Of a stretch of 64,000 nucleotides of DNA, positions 37,464 to 48,785 are shown piece after piece. The translations under genes were made by a program, and so were the position numbers. The DNA is from Stigmatella ashevillena (lineage in GTDB: Bacteria > Myxococcota > Myxococcia > Myxococcales > Myxococcaceae), in contig NZ_JAQNDM010000002.1 of NCBI RefSeq assembly GCF_028368975.1, positions 7,868,425-7,932,424 of the forward strand, in the 5' to 3' direction. The notes beneath the pieces are model-generated. The model searched no databases. It saw nothing but the letters and a program-made list of their open reading frames with translations, and had not been told where the DNA came from. The first letter of the stretch is position 1. Every line of letters begins with the position of its first letter.

Positions 37464-37649
37464 GGCGTTCTCCGGGGGGCTGAGAAGGAAAGACGCCCCA
37501 CGGAGACTGTCTTTCATGCACAGATTTGTGACGGGGAGAGCCTCGCCGCCTGCATGAACGCTGGCTGCACCGTGCACAGGGAATGAATTATTCGGCGCCC
37601 GTTGCGTCTGAGTGCCTGGTTGGGTCCGATCCCTGAAGGCAGATCTCCT

Positions 37650-40103
37650 ATGCAGATGGCCAAATGGTGGCTTGGCGCGCTCGCGGGTGCGCTGGTGGGC
37701 GGTACGGCGTGTTCCGCGTCGGACTTCGACGCCGAGCCGACGGATGGAATGCCGGAGTTCCAACTGGAGCTGCTCTCGGGGCCCTCGAAGTTGGGCACGG
37801 GCTGGAAGGACCCCATGGTGGTGCAACTGTGCAACCGGGGCGACGTGCCCGGCAGCACCGAGGTGGGCTTCTATCTCTCGCGCGACAGCATGATCGACGA
37901 GAGCGATGAGTTCTTGGCCTCCAGCGAGACAACCCTGGTGCCGGCTGGGACCTGCCGCAGCACAATCGCGAAGGCCGAGACGCTGCGCGTACCGGAGGGC
38001 AGCTACTACCTGGGTGCCATCGCGGATCCTCATGACCTGGTGCGCGAGGGCAACGAGCGCAACAACCGCCACCTGGGTCGCACCGTGCAGGTGGACCTCA
38101 CCCCGCCGCCGGCGCCGGTGCTCTCGTGGCTGGAGTCGACAGGGGGCTCCTCGCCGGTGCCGAACATCTCGGCCCACAGTGAGCCAAACGCCGCCATCCT
38201 CCTCTTCCGGGGCGATCGCTGCACGGGCATGGCGGTGGCCAACCTGACATCGGGCTCGTCCTGCCCGTATCCGGACGGTTCTCCAGAGTACGTGGTGAGC
38301 AGCTACTCGGCGCGGGCGTATGACTTGGCGGGCAACGTCTCGGGCTGCACCAGCATCCCTGTGCCGTCCGGGTCCGGGTACCCGGACACGACGCCGCCGG
38401 CCCCGCCGGTGCTCGTGGGGGTGGACTGGCACTACGGCACCCCCCAGCACGAGCTGCGGGTGACGGGCACGGCCGAGCCACGCAGCGAGGTGGCCGTCTT
38501 CGTGGACGTGGCGTGCACGGGCATACCGGCGGCCACGGCGTTCGCGGGGACGAACGGTTCATTCAGCGCGGTGCTCGCGGTGGCAGCGACGGGTCCGGGC
38601 AGCATTCGCCGGGTGTACGTGGCGGCGCGGGACGCGGCGCTCAACGAGTCGTCGTGCGTGCAGGGGCCGACGTACGAGACGCCGTGCACGCCGGGTTACG
38701 GCAACTGCGATGGGAACCCGGCCAACGGCTGCGAGGTGGACCTGACGGCGGACGCGGACCACTGCGGCACGTGCGGCACGACGTGCACGGGGCAGCGCAA
38801 CGCGCAAGGGGTGTGCGTGGCGAGCACGTGCGACGAGGCGTGCCCGGTGGGCACGTACGACTGCGATGGGACGCGGGCCAATGGCTGCGAGTCCACGACG
38901 GCGTGTGGGTCGGCGACGTGCACGGTGGCGCGGACGAAGGAGCTGATGATCACCTCGCTGGCGGTGGTGGAGGACTCGACGCGCACGGCCCTGGGCGGGG
39001 CGTGGCACTTCGAGACGCTGATGCGGGCGATGGCCGGGGGCGGCGATCCTTCGGCGCTGGTGCGCCAATGGCTGAAGACGTGGAATACGCCGCAGACGAT
39101 CAACGGGCTGACGGTGTCGGCGCGGCCACGGATGACGACGAAGGTGCTGGGGCCGTGGGAGGAGCGAAGTGGGGGTGCGTCTCAGCCGTTGAACTTCGCG
39201 CACGCGCCGTTCCGGCTGCTGGCGATCGTGAACCGGATGGACCTGCGTCAGCCGGGGGTGCAGGCGGGAGAGGGCCGGTTCGTTTTCGGGGTGGTGGACC
39301 CGAATGGAGTCCCGCTGGAGTTCACGGTGATCCTCGAGTTCGCGCTGCCGGGCACGACGCCGGAGGCGATCCAGCGCTGGGCACGCGATTGGCACGAGCT
39401 GGGGCAGTTGAACCTGGGAAGCACGGAGTTCAAGACGAAGCTGCAGGGGCTGACGGACCGGTTCGCGAAGGCGGGGGTGCTGCCCGGGAGGCCGCACGGC
39501 AACGCGCTGAACCAGATCCGGACGAACGAGGTGGAGCTGGGCGAGCTGTGGGAGATGCGGGAGTTCGTGCTGACGGCGACGGGGTTGCAGCCGACGACGG
39601 TGAAGCTGACGGTGGACAACGGGTTCAACAACACGAATGTGCTGAGCAGCTTCATCAATACGAACGAGGAGGCGATCCTGGCGGAGCAGCACACGGTGCC
39701 GGAGAGCTTCTCGGGGCGGCGGTTCCTGGGGGCGTCGTCGAAGGTGCCAGAGGATTTCTTCTGGCGTGCGCCGTCGGTGGGGAACGAGGCGCGGCACAAG
39801 TTCTCGCTGAACACCTGTAACGGGTGCCATGCGGGAGAGACGGCGACGGAGTTCACGCACATCTCGAATCGAGCAGCGGGGCAACCGGCGCAGCTATCGC
39901 TGTTCCTGCGGGGGGGGGCGGTGCAGGATCCGGTGGCGTTGATCTCTCGTCCGTTCGATGACCTGGGGCGGCGAGCGCAGGACCTGGAGACGCTGGTGTG
40001 CGGGACGCCTGGAGGCTCGCGCCTCCAGGGATCGGAGCTGACGTTCGATGCGTTGCTGGGCTACCCGGCGCCGTCGAACCTGCCGAAGGCGCGAGTGCAC
40101 TAG
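37650..40103 (+). CDS. Large lipoprotein with CARDB-like, Cys-repeat and CxxCH-bearing domains
   Basis: 817 residues. Lipoprotein signal ending GGTAC21. The first about 140 residues resemble a CARDB beta-sandwich (MVVQLCNRGDVPGSTEVGFY; VREGNERNNRHLGRTVQV). Two beta domains with Pro-rich linkers follow, then Cys-rich modules (NCDGNPANGCEVDL; HCGTCGTTC; DCDGTRANGCES). The C-terminal about 370 residues form an enzyme-like or binding domain with a CxxCH haem-c-type motif (NTCNGCHAGET near residue 724), where covalent haem attachment is possible. It is a surface or periplasmic lipoprotein of unknown function. A second in-frame ATG lies two codons downstream of the chosen start. Confidence 0.8.
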   Translation: MQMAKWWLGALAGALVGGTACSASDFDAEPTDGMPEFQLELLSGPSKLGTGWKDPMVVQLCNRGDVPGSTEVGFYLSRDSMIDESDEFLASSETTLVPAGTCRSTIAKAETLRVPEGSYYLGAIADPHDLVREGNERNNRHLGRTVQVDLTPPPAPVLSWLESTGGSSPVPNISAHSEPNAAILLFRGDRCTGMAVANLTSGSSCPYPDGSPEYVVSSYSARAYDLAGNVSGCTSIPVPSGSGYPDTTPPAPPVLVGVDWHYGTPQHELRVTGTAEPRSEVAVFVDVACTGIPAATAFAGTNGSFSAVLAVAATGPGSIRRVYVAARDAALNESSCVQGPTYETPCTPGYGNCDGNPANGCEVDLTADADHCGTCGTTCTGQRNAQGVCVASTCDEACPVGTYDCDGTRANGCESTTACGSATCTVARTKELMITSLAVVEDSTRTALGGAWHFETLMRAMAGGGDPSALVRQWLKTWNTPQTINGLTVSARPRMTTKVLGPWEERSGGASQPLNFAHAPFRLLAIVNRMDLRQPGVQAGEGRFVFGVVDPNGVPLEFTVILEFALPGTTPEAIQRWARDWHELGQLNLGSTEFKTKLQGLTDRFAKAGVLPGRPHGNALNQIRTNEVELGELWEMREFVLTATGLQPTTVKLTVDNGFNNTNVLSSFINTNEEAILAEQHTVPESFSGRRFLGASSKVPEDFFWRAPSVGNEARHKFSLNTCNGCHAGETATEFTHISNRAAGQPAQLSLFLRGGAVQDPVALISRPFDDLGRRAQDLETLVCGTPGGSRLQGSELTFDALLGYPAPSNLPKARVH

Positions 40104-40150
40104 AACTTCCGATCGGTTTGACGCGCTGACCTTGTGGAGCGCCCAGACCG

Positions 40151-42139
40151 CTATGGGCCGAACTTCAGGAACAGCAGGTCCGGCCAGCGGTCAGCCGGTA
40201 CGTGGGACACGCCATCCACGATGATGGCGTGCCTGAACTGGCCTCCCAGCACCGTGCTCCCGTCCGCCGAGACTCTCAACTGTGGCGCTTCGATTCGCGA
40301 GTCCAGCAGGCGGGACCAGCGGTGCGCACCGGAGGAGGTGAAGCGCACCACGGCATAGGTGTACTGCACCGGATGCCCCAGCTCGCCGCCCCCCAGATCC
40401 ACCGGGCCGTTGGTATGCACCAGGACGGAGAGGTTGCCGGCCGGGTCCGAGGCGAGGCCATCAGCGTCCTCAAAGCCGGTGTCGCCCAGCCCCTTCGCCC
40501 AGATATCGCCGCCCGCAGGCGACAGCACCCCGAGCATTCCGTCAATCCCCGGCCAGGGCTCCGTCCCGTGCTGGCTGGTGATGGTGGAACCCGCGAAGCT
40601 GAAGGAGCCCTCGAAGCGGCCCGCGAAGGCCACACCGCCCCCGGGCATGGGTGTGAGTGAGTTCGCGTACCCAACCGGGCCATTGAGCGCGCGGGACCAC
40701 AGCAGCGTCCCCTCCGGGTTGTAGGCGGCGACGAACGGCGTCCTGCCGTTGATGGCGCCCAGGCGGCCGGCTCCCGCCTCCCCACCGACGAAGATGCGCC
40801 CGTCCGCATGGGCCGCCACGTCCCAACCCCAGGTGTCGCTGCCGTTGATGCCAGCGGGAACCGCCAGCGACCACAGGTGCTCGCCCTCCCAGGAGAACTT
40901 CGCGAGGAACATTCCGGAATGGGAGAGGTCCTCCGAGGACCGGAGCGCTTCGCCTCCCAGGTTCAGCAAGCCGCCGAAGTGGCCGGTGACGATGAGGCTG
41001 CCATTGGCATCGGTGGCCAGCCCGCGCGCCACGGCCTTGGCGTCGCCCCCCTCTCTGGACGGGATGAAGCCACGGGCCCACACGACGTTCCCGTTGGGCG
41101 AGAACTTGGCGATGAAGAGCGCGTAGGCGAATGGCTCGGTCCTGGGCAGGGGGCCTTCGCCGAAGTCGGGAGCGCCCATGTAGCTGCCCACCATGAGGAT
41201 GTTGCCCAGCGGGGTGACGGCCAGGGCGCTGGGGTGGACCTGGATGTCGGCGCTCCCGGGAACGTAGACGCGCGACCACTGGTGCGCCCCGTTCGCGCCG
41301 TACCTCATCAGGGCGAGTGCGTGGTTCGTGGTGAAGGTCTGCCCGCCGAAGTGGGCGCTGCCGTAATAGCGCGCCGCAGCGACGAAGCCCCCCCCGGGGT
41401 GCGTGGCCATGGCACTGAAGCCCTGTTCGTTCGCTCCTCCGCGCGCCCAAGTCCACGCGAGGTCACCTCCCGTGCCCCGGCGTTCGCAAAACGTCCAGGA
41501 CAGGGTGAGGATGAGCTGTGGCTCCAGGGCGCTCCGCTCGCTGGAGGCGAAGTCCACGCCATTGCCACCCGTGGGAATCAGCGCGAAGTCGTAGGTCCCC
41601 GCGCCCGTCACCACCGAGCTCACGTCGTACTCGACCTCAGTGTGACTGCCGACGGCGCCCAGGTCTCCCAGCGCGCCGCCCACGCGCGCGGGGCGGTTGT
41701 TCCACGTCAGGGTATCTGCGCTCCAGTTCGAGCCGGCGCGGTAGAGCGCGGGCCCGTCGGTGCTGCCATCCACGGCATACAGCCGGAGCCGCGTCCGCGT
41801 GAGCGTAACGTTCTGGAGGATTTCGGGGTCGACGGAGACGCGCAGGTAGGCCTCCATCCGGGGGGACCCATCCACGAGCAGCAGGTCCCCCCCCTCATGC
41901 GTCGCGGCCGGCTCCGCCTCGACCGCGTAGGCGTCCTCCGAGACCGTCACGCGGAACTCCATGTCCCGGGTCACCTGCTGGCAGGATTCCAGCGCGGCCT
42001 CCTGCTTCGACGTGCGCTCCTCCGGCGCGGGGCCGGGTGCCGCTGCTTCCTCGGCCATGCCGCAGTGAGTCAGCATCATCAGCCCCGCCGTTGCGCCCGC
42101 CACCCTGCCCACGCGCTTCCACACACTCCACCCTGACAT
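40151..42139 (-). CDS. Lipoprotein with DNRLRE-like domain and SBBP-type beta-propeller
   Basis: 662 residues, AGGAG seven nt before the ATG at 42139; upstream in-frame codons are rejected. Lipobox LMMLTHC. The first domain (about 60-225) has DAYAVEAEPAATHEGGDLLLVD then LRVSVDPEILQNVTLTRTRL and NWSADTLTWNNRP, the pattern of DNRLRE/CBM96-like carbohydrate-binding domains. The remainder is six or more propeller-like blades (FIAKFSPNGNVVWARGF; GLATDANGSLIVTGHFGG), as in SBBP repeats. Probably an outer-membrane surface protein for glycan or matrix binding. It converges with the preceding lipoprotein gene (47 nt between stops). Confidence 0.85.
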   Translation of the reverse strand: MSGWSVWKRVGRVAGATAGLMMLTHCGMAEEAAAPGPAPEERTSKQEAALESCQQVTRDMEFRVTVSEDAYAVEAEPAATHEGGDLLLVDGSPRMEAYLRVSVDPEILQNVTLTRTRLRLYAVDGSTDGPALYRAGSNWSADTLTWNNRPARVGGALGDLGAVGSHTEVEYDVSSVVTGAGTYDFALIPTGGNGVDFASSERSALEPQLILTLSWTFCERRGTGGDLAWTWARGGANEQGFSAMATHPGGGFVAAARYYGSAHFGGQTFTTNHALALMRYGANGAHQWSRVYVPGSADIQVHPSALAVTPLGNILMVGSYMGAPDFGEGPLPRTEPFAYALFIAKFSPNGNVVWARGFIPSREGGDAKAVARGLATDANGSLIVTGHFGGLLNLGGEALRSSEDLSHSGMFLAKFSWEGEHLWSLAVPAGINGSDTWGWDVAAHADGRIFVGGEAGAGRLGAINGRTPFVAAYNPEGTLLWSRALNGPVGYANSLTPMPGGGVAFAGRFEGSFSFAGSTITSQHGTEPWPGIDGMLGVLSPAGGDIWAKGLGDTGFEDADGLASDPAGNLSVLVHTNGPVDLGGGELGHPVQYTYAVVRFTSSGAHRWSRLLDSRIEAPQLRVSADGSTVLGGQFRHAIIVDGVSHVPADRWPDLLFLKFGP

Positions 42140-43720
<1,581 letters not shown>

Positions 43721-43754
43721 GCAAGGTGAGACGTGAGGCGCCGTCCAGGTCCCT

Positions 43755-44660
43755 TCACAACGCCTTCGCGGCCAGCTCCCTGGCGGCGTCCACGAAGAGG
43801 CGCAGCGCCGGGGAGCGCTGGGCTCGGCTGGGGAAGTAGAGGAAGAAGCCGGGGACCGTGGGGGCGTAGGACTCCAGCACAAGCTGCAGTCGTCCAGTGC
43901 GGAGCCGCTCCGCCACCATGGGCTCGAAGGCGTACGCCAGCCCCAGGCCCTGCTCCACCAGGGACGCTGTCAGCTGGCTGTCGTTGGTGACTACGCCCCC
44001 GCGAACCGGCACGCGCCAGTTTCTGCGGCCCCGCTCCAGTTCCCAGGCGTAGAGCGCTCCGGTGCTCCGCAAGCGGAAGGTGATGCACTCGTGGCGCAGG
44101 AGGTCCTCGGGGCGCTGGGGCGTCCCGTGGCGCGCGAGGTAGCTGGGGGCTCCCACCACCACGAAGCGGAAGGCGTCGGTGAGCCGTACCTGCACCATGT
44201 CGCGCTCGATGGCCTCGCTCAGTCGCACGCCCGCGTCGTAGCCCTCCGCCACGATGTCCACGAAGCGCTCCTCGATGACGACCTCCACCTCCACCCGCGG
44301 GTGACGCTCGCGGAAGGTGGAGACCACCGGGGTGATGACGTAGGGCACCGCCGCCCGCGGCACCGACAGCCGGACCCGGCCCACCGTCTCTCCCGGTTGA
44401 GCGGAAACCTCGGTGAGGGCCGCGAGCGCTTGTCCCACTGCAGGGCCCGCGCCCTCCACGAGCCGCCTGCCGGCGTCCGTCAGCGACACGCTGCGCGTCG
44501 TGCGGGTGAGCAGCACCACGCGCAGCTGCTCCTCGAGCTGCCGCACCGACTGGCTCACTGCGGCCGTGGAGACGCCGAACTCGCGCGCCGCGCCACTGAA
44601 GCTGCGCAGGCGCGCCACGGCGAGGAACACCTGGAGCTGGGGGAAAGGAGCTGTATTCAT
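43755..44660 (-). CDS. LysR-family transcriptional regulator
   Basis: 301 residues. The N-terminal winged HTH (FPQLQVFLAVARLRSFSGAA, VSTAAVSQSVRQLEEQL) and periplasmic-binding-protein-like effector domain (VGRVRLSVPRAAVPYVITPV and on) are complete, and the length is standard. It belongs to the DgdR/AaeR-like group that often accompanies oxidoreductase genes. It converges with the aldo/keto reductase, 34 nt between stops, and may regulate it. Self-regulation from the 44661-44847 gap is likely for the family. Confidence 0.92.
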   Translation of the reverse strand: MNTAPFPQLQVFLAVARLRSFSGAAREFGVSTAAVSQSVRQLEEQLRVVLLTRTTRSVSLTDAGRRLVEGAGPAVGQALAALTEVSAQPGETVGRVRLSVPRAAVPYVITPVVSTFRERHPRVEVEVVIEERFVDIVAEGYDAGVRLSEAIERDMVQVRLTDAFRFVVVGAPSYLARHGTPQRPEDLLRHECITFRLRSTGALYAWELERGRRNWRVPVRGGVVTNDSQLTASLVEQGLGLAYAFEPMVAERLRTGRLQLVLESYAPTVPGFFLYFPSRAQRSPALRLFVDAARELAAKAL

Positions 44661-44847
44661 TTGCGAGAACCGCCTTTGCGACGGCGCTACCGAGGAGTGG
44701 GTGCCTCACTGTTAAGCATCACTTAAGAGCCTATTGCCTCCTTCGCGCGGAGTCATCCACCGTGCAGCGCTATACCTGGGGCGATTGAACGTCGCTGATG
44801 CATCCCGGGTACGCTGTCAAAGACACAATGTCATGAGGAGCTGGCAG

Positions 44848-45540
44848 ATGAATGGAGCGAAGCGGCCGTACGTGGTGTGCCACATGGTTCCCTCCGTCGA
44901 TGGGCGGATCGTCACCGCGAGCTGGAAGCTCCCGCCCAGCGCCTTGGCCGAGTACGAGCGCACGGCCCAGACATTCGCCGCCGATGCGTGGATGATCGGC
45001 CGGATTTCGATGGAGCCCTACGCCGGGAAGGCAAGGGTTCCGTCGCGCAAGGTGGCGCACCCGATTCCGAGAACGGACTTCATCGCGAGGCGCGATGCGG
45101 AGTCCTACGCCATTGCTTTGGACCCCTCTGGCAAGCTCACCTGGAAGTCGAGTTCCATCGACGAGGAGCACGTGATTGCGGTCCTCACCGAGGCGGTCTC
45201 GGATGATTACCTGGCCTTCCTTCAATCCAAGGGCGTCTCCTATCTGTTTGGAGGCAAGACGGACTTGAACCTGAAGAGGGTGCTTGGAAAGCTCAGGAAG
45301 GAGTTTGGTATCAAGACGCTGCTCCTCGAGGGTGGAGGGAAGATCAACGGCTCCTTTCTGGCCGCGGACCTCATCGACGAGCTGAGCGTACTGGTGGCGC
45401 CCATTGCGGACGGTGCCATCGGTACCCCGTCGCTCTTTGATGCGAGAGAGGGAAAGGGGCCCGTTCGACCCCTGAAACTGGTCTCCTTCGAGAAGCGCAA
45501 AGGCGACCTGCTCTGGCTGCGCTACAAGCTGAAGCGCTGA
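44848..45540 (+). CDS. RibD C-terminal / dihydrofolate-reductase-like protein
   Basis: 230 residues; GAGGAG seven nt before the ATG. RPYVVCHMVPSVDGRIV opens the RibD C-terminal (bacterial bifunctional deaminase-reductase) fold. The NADPH-binding and closing motifs follow: FGIKTLLLEGGGKINGSFLAADLIDEL, then VAPIADGA. Stand-alone members reduce pterin-, riboflavin- or other ketose-like substrates with NADPH; without a deaminase domain a role in riboflavin synthesis is not implied. It is monocistronic and divergent from the LysR gene. Confidence 0.88.
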   Translation: MNGAKRPYVVCHMVPSVDGRIVTASWKLPPSALAEYERTAQTFAADAWMIGRISMEPYAGKARVPSRKVAHPIPRTDFIARRDAESYAIALDPSGKLTWKSSSIDEEHVIAVLTEAVSDDYLAFLQSKGVSYLFGGKTDLNLKRVLGKLRKEFGIKTLLLEGGGKINGSFLAADLIDELSVLVAPIADGAIGTPSLFDAREGKGPVRPLKLVSFEKRKGDLLWLRYKLKR

Positions 45541-45656
45541 CGCACCGGGCGCAGGATTTGCCATCGAGCGTCATGTCTTCCCCTCGCGCTGATGGCTGAA
45601 CTACGTCATTGACGGATTGCCAGGAGAGGGCGTCTCATTAGACACCAGGAAGGACA

Positions 45657-46859
45657 ATGCCGATGAGATGCAACAGATGCCAAGAGCTCGTGGTGACATC
45701 CCGCGTCACGAAGGTGATCATCTGCGCACGCTGTTACGGTGACTTCATCATGTGGATTCGCGGCCTGATGACGCGGTTTCCGAGCCGGATGATGACCAAC
45801 ATGGTGCTTCTCGAACAGGCGTACATCAACCGCTCGGTCATTTATTCCGACGAGGCCGAGGCCTTCAAGCTCGAGTCTCATCCGCCGGAGAATGCAAAGT
45901 GGGTCAAGCGGCTCACCTCCTCCGAGATCCAGGGGGGGACGGCGCCCGGTTTTACTGCTCATAGTAAGGAGTTCACGTCGAATGGAGATGTGTTGCCCTC
46001 GGTGGCGGTGAAGAACTTCATTCGGGGGCCCACGGTGTGCGAGTGCGAGGGGGCCGCGCAGTCCGTCGCCTACAACGCGCTTCACGACGTACTCGGTGAC
46101 GCCCTCTTCGACACCCTTTTCCCCCGCGTGGAGATGAAACTCAGGGGGTGTCCCCTCGACAAGTTCATGAGTAAGAAACAGGCCTCCCCTCAAGAGGTGA
46201 GGACGCTTCTTCCGGGGGAGTGGATCTATATCTACAATCAGGAGAAGAGCGCGTTCGATGACATCGTCCGCGAGTCCAAGACAGGGGGAGCGTCCTCGGG
46301 CTGGAATCTCGTCTACATGGGGGATGGCAACTATCTCGGCTTTGGTTTGAGCACGAACACCGTGATTCCCCTGTCTCTCGAAGAGGTTCGGCTCCGGATG
46401 ATCAACTCGGTATTGAGTGGTTTCGAGAAGCCCAAGCCGTCCAGTGGAGTCAAGAGCCCCGTGCCCGTGCTCCGCAGACGGGGCTCTGGCGAGCTCCCGT
46501 CGACAAGGTCTTCCAGGTCGTTCGATGTCGATCTCGGCCCGCGCAAAAGCTCGGCCATGAGTTCGTTCGACTTCGAGTTCGGGTCGCGCAGAAGCGCCCC
46601 CAAGAAATACGCGATAGGCCGCCCGGGGCTCAATCCGGAGCAGATCGTCCTCAAGTTGAGGATAAAGTTCAAGATCGAAGACTTCATTCGCTTTGTGAGT
46701 GACGCCATTCCTCCCGCCATGCTCCTGAGCAACCCCCTGCCACCACTCTCCCCGGCTTTGTCTCTGCCCATCAGGCTCCCGAGGGAGGCTTGGGATGCGC
46801 TCATGGAAGGAACGATCTCCATGTCCAAACGCCCCAGTTCAATCGACGAAGTCGATTGA
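45657..46859 (+). CDS. Unusual protein with zinc-ribbon-like N-terminus and Tgl-type transglutaminase-like core (tentative)
   Basis: 400 residues; AGGAAGG before the ATG. The N-terminus has C5-x2-C8 and C23-x2-C26, a likely zinc ribbon. The middle (about 115-235) reads NFIRGPTVCECEGAAQSVAY, then DVLGDALFDTLFP, LLPGEWIYIYN and LVYMGDGNYLGFG. This order resembles bacterial Tgl protein-glutamine gamma-glutamyltransferases, where adjacent Glu-Cys are catalytic; here E129-C130. The second catalytic Glu of Tgl is not obvious. The C-terminal 160 residues are Ser/Arg/Pro-rich with short repeats (SSRSFDVDLGPRKSS; SSFDFEFGSRRSA). Codon use is less GC-biased than its neighbours, suggesting transfer. Transglutaminase activity is a hypothesis. 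Confidence 0.65.
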   Translation: MPMRCNRCQELVVTSRVTKVIICARCYGDFIMWIRGLMTRFPSRMMTNMVLLEQAYINRSVIYSDEAEAFKLESHPPENAKWVKRLTSSEIQGGTAPGFTAHSKEFTSNGDVLPSVAVKNFIRGPTVCECEGAAQSVAYNALHDVLGDALFDTLFPRVEMKLRGCPLDKFMSKKQASPQEVRTLLPGEWIYIYNQEKSAFDDIVRESKTGGASSGWNLVYMGDGNYLGFGLSTNTVIPLSLEEVRLRMINSVLSGFEKPKPSSGVKSPVPVLRRRGSGELPSTRSSRSFDVDLGPRKSSAMSSFDFEFGSRRSAPKKYAIGRPGLNPEQIVLKLRIKFKIEDFIRFVSDAIPPAMLLSNPLPPLSPALSLPIRLPREAWDALMEGTISMSKRPSSIDEVD

Positions 46860-46958
46860 TACCGGGTTGTATGAAGTCGGAAGGGGATGGCAAAGGCCTC
46901 GCAGTTGAGCAGAGGGGACGGTACCTGCTCAAAAGCAAAGTCTTCGTCTGCGTCAGGG

Positions 46959-48152
46959 TTACGGCGTCACGGTGGTCATGAACTTCGTCTTGCCGTTTTC
47001 GATCTTCAGCACCACCGCCTGCTTTTCCGCGTCCCGCTGGGCGTTGAGGGTGATCTTCCCCGCCACGCCTGGGAAGTCCTTCGTCGCGGCGATGGCGTCC
47101 CGGAGCGCCGGGCCGGACAGGTCGGGCGCCCGCTTCATCGCCTCATACCCCACCATGGTCGCGTCGTAGGCCAACGCCGCCACGCTGTCGGGCACGCTGC
47201 CGTAGGCCTTCTGGTACTTCTCGATGAACGCCTTGAGCACCGGGTCTGGGTTGTCCACGGCGTAGTGGTTGGAGAAGTAGCTGCCCTCCAGCGCCGAGCC
47301 TCCCAGCTCGAACAGCTTCTCGGACTCCCAGCCGTCCCCGCCCATCAGGGGCACCTTCATGCCCAGCTCCCGCGCCTGCCGCGCGATGATGCCCACGTCC
47401 GTGTAGTACCCTGGCGCGAACACCCCCTCGGGCTTTGTCCGCTTGATGGCCGTCAGCTGGGCCCGGAAGTCCGTGTCTCCCTTGGAGTAGCTCTCGTTGC
47501 TGGTGATCTCTCCGCCCATCTCCTTGAACTTCGCGGCGAACACCTCGGCCAGGCCGATGGAGTAGGCGCTCTTGTTGTCCGTGAGGATGGCCACCTTGGA
47601 CAGCTTCAGGTTCTCCCTGGCGAACTTCGCCATCACCAGGCCCTGGAACGGGTCGATGAAGCACACGCGGAAGATGTAGTCGCCCTTCTGGGTCACCTCT
47701 GGCGCCGTCGAGGTGTAGCTGATCATCGGCACCTTGGCCGGTTGGGCCTTCTCCGCCATGGCCAGGGACACCGAGGACGCCGCCTCTCCGATGATGAGCG
47801 CCACCTTGTCCTGGGTGATGAGGCGGGTGACGGCCTGGGCCGCCTCCTCGGGCTTGCCCTGGCTGTCGTAGACCTTCAAGGCCAGCTTCTGGCCTCGCAC
47901 GCCGCCCGCCGCATTTGCCTCCTGGACGGCCAGCTCGATGCCGTTGCGTGCGGAGATGCCGAACGTGGCTTCATTGCCGGTCAGGCTGCCGACCTCACCG
48001 ATGAGGATGGTGTCCTTGCTGGCCGGGGGGCCCGCAGGGGCCTCGGCCGCTGGACTGGCCGCCGGGGGGGCCGGGGGGGGCTGGCTCTTTTTCTCGCATG
48101 CGACAACCGCGAGGGCGATGGTGGCGAGGAGCAGCGAAAGGCGACTGCGCAT
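46959..48152 (-). CDS. Branched-chain amino-acid-type ABC transporter substrate-binding lipoprotein
   Basis: 397 residues, GGAGGAAG before the ATG at 48152. Lipoprotein signal with C19 (ALAVVACEKK), a Pro/Ala linker, then the LivJ/LivK type I periplasmic-binding fold: TILIGEVGSLTGNEATFGIS, GIELAVQEANAAGGVRGQKL, RLITQDKVALIIGEAASSVS and PEGVFAPGYYTDVGII. It binds branched-chain or related amino acids for import. No permease or ATPase (LivHMGF) is nearby, so it either serves a distant transporter or acts as a sensor. It is divergent from the rrf2-suf operon. Confidence 0.9.
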   Translation of the reverse strand: MRSRLSLLLATIALAVVACEKKSQPPPAPPAASPAAEAPAGPPASKDTILIGEVGSLTGNEATFGISARNGIELAVQEANAAGGVRGQKLALKVYDSQGKPEEAAQAVTRLITQDKVALIIGEAASSVSLAMAEKAQPAKVPMISYTSTAPEVTQKGDYIFRVCFIDPFQGLVMAKFARENLKLSKVAILTDNKSAYSIGLAEVFAAKFKEMGGEITSNESYSKGDTDFRAQLTAIKRTKPEGVFAPGYYTDVGIIARQARELGMKVPLMGGDGWESEKLFELGGSALEGSYFSNHYAVDNPDPVLKAFIEKYQKAYGSVPDSVAALAYDATMVGYEAMKRAPDLSGPALRDAIAATKDFPGVAGKITLNAQRDAEKQAVVLKIENGKTKFMTTVTP

Positions 48153-48255
48153 GGTCGGTCTTCCTCCGAGGGAGGAGCCCCTCTTCACATGTCCTCCGGG
48201 CGTCTTCAACCCTGGACTCCTCGAAGAGGGGGTCGGCAGGCGGGCCCCATGGGTT

Positions 48256-48261
48256 TATAAT
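48256..48261 (+). promoter_or_regulatory. Possible -10 box of the suf operon
   Basis: TATAAT, 52 nt before the rrf2 start, in an unusually AT-rich stretch for this genome (48254-48293). No matching -35 hexamer is seen 16-18 nt upstream, which would fit a regulated promoter. The region down to 48312 is where the Rrf2 product would be expected to bind. Confidence 0.35.
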
Positions 48262-48312
48262 GTGTACTGTTTTGGTCCTGTTTAGATAAAGAGTCCCCCA
48301 ACGAGGGAACCG

Positions 48313-48785
48313 ATGTTTCGAATGAGCAAGATGACCGATTACGGCTTGGTGCTGCTGACCGAGCTGGCGCGTGAGGAGGGCGGCACCTGCACGGCGCGTG
48401 AGCTTGCCGAGCGCACGCGTGTTCCTCTGCCTTCGGTGAGCAAGGTGCTCAAGGGGTTGCAGAGCGCGGGGGTGCTGGTGTCCCACCGGGGCGCCATGGG
48501 GGGGTATGGGCTGGCTCGGCCCGCGGCGGCCATCCCCCTGACGCAGGTCATCTCCGCGCTGGAGGGTCCGGTGGCCATCACCGCATGTGTCCAGCACACC
48601 GAGGGGGAGCCTTCCTGCGAGCTGGAGTCCGTGTGCCGCGTCCGGGGCCACTGGCGGGTCATCAACCAGGCCATTCAAGAGGCGCTTGGGCGGCTGACGC
48701 TCGCGGACCTGTGCTCCTCGGAGCTGCGGGTCGAGCGATTGGTGGGCTTGAATCTGCCCGCGCGCCCGGACGCTGGAGGTGCTTC

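Noticed and set aside
37221-38450. A 409-residue minus-strand protein ending in the lanthipeptide sequence
   Set aside because: The N-terminal 300 residues are antisense to a real lipoprotein gene and lack fold character. The good ribosome site is at the 80-residue start.
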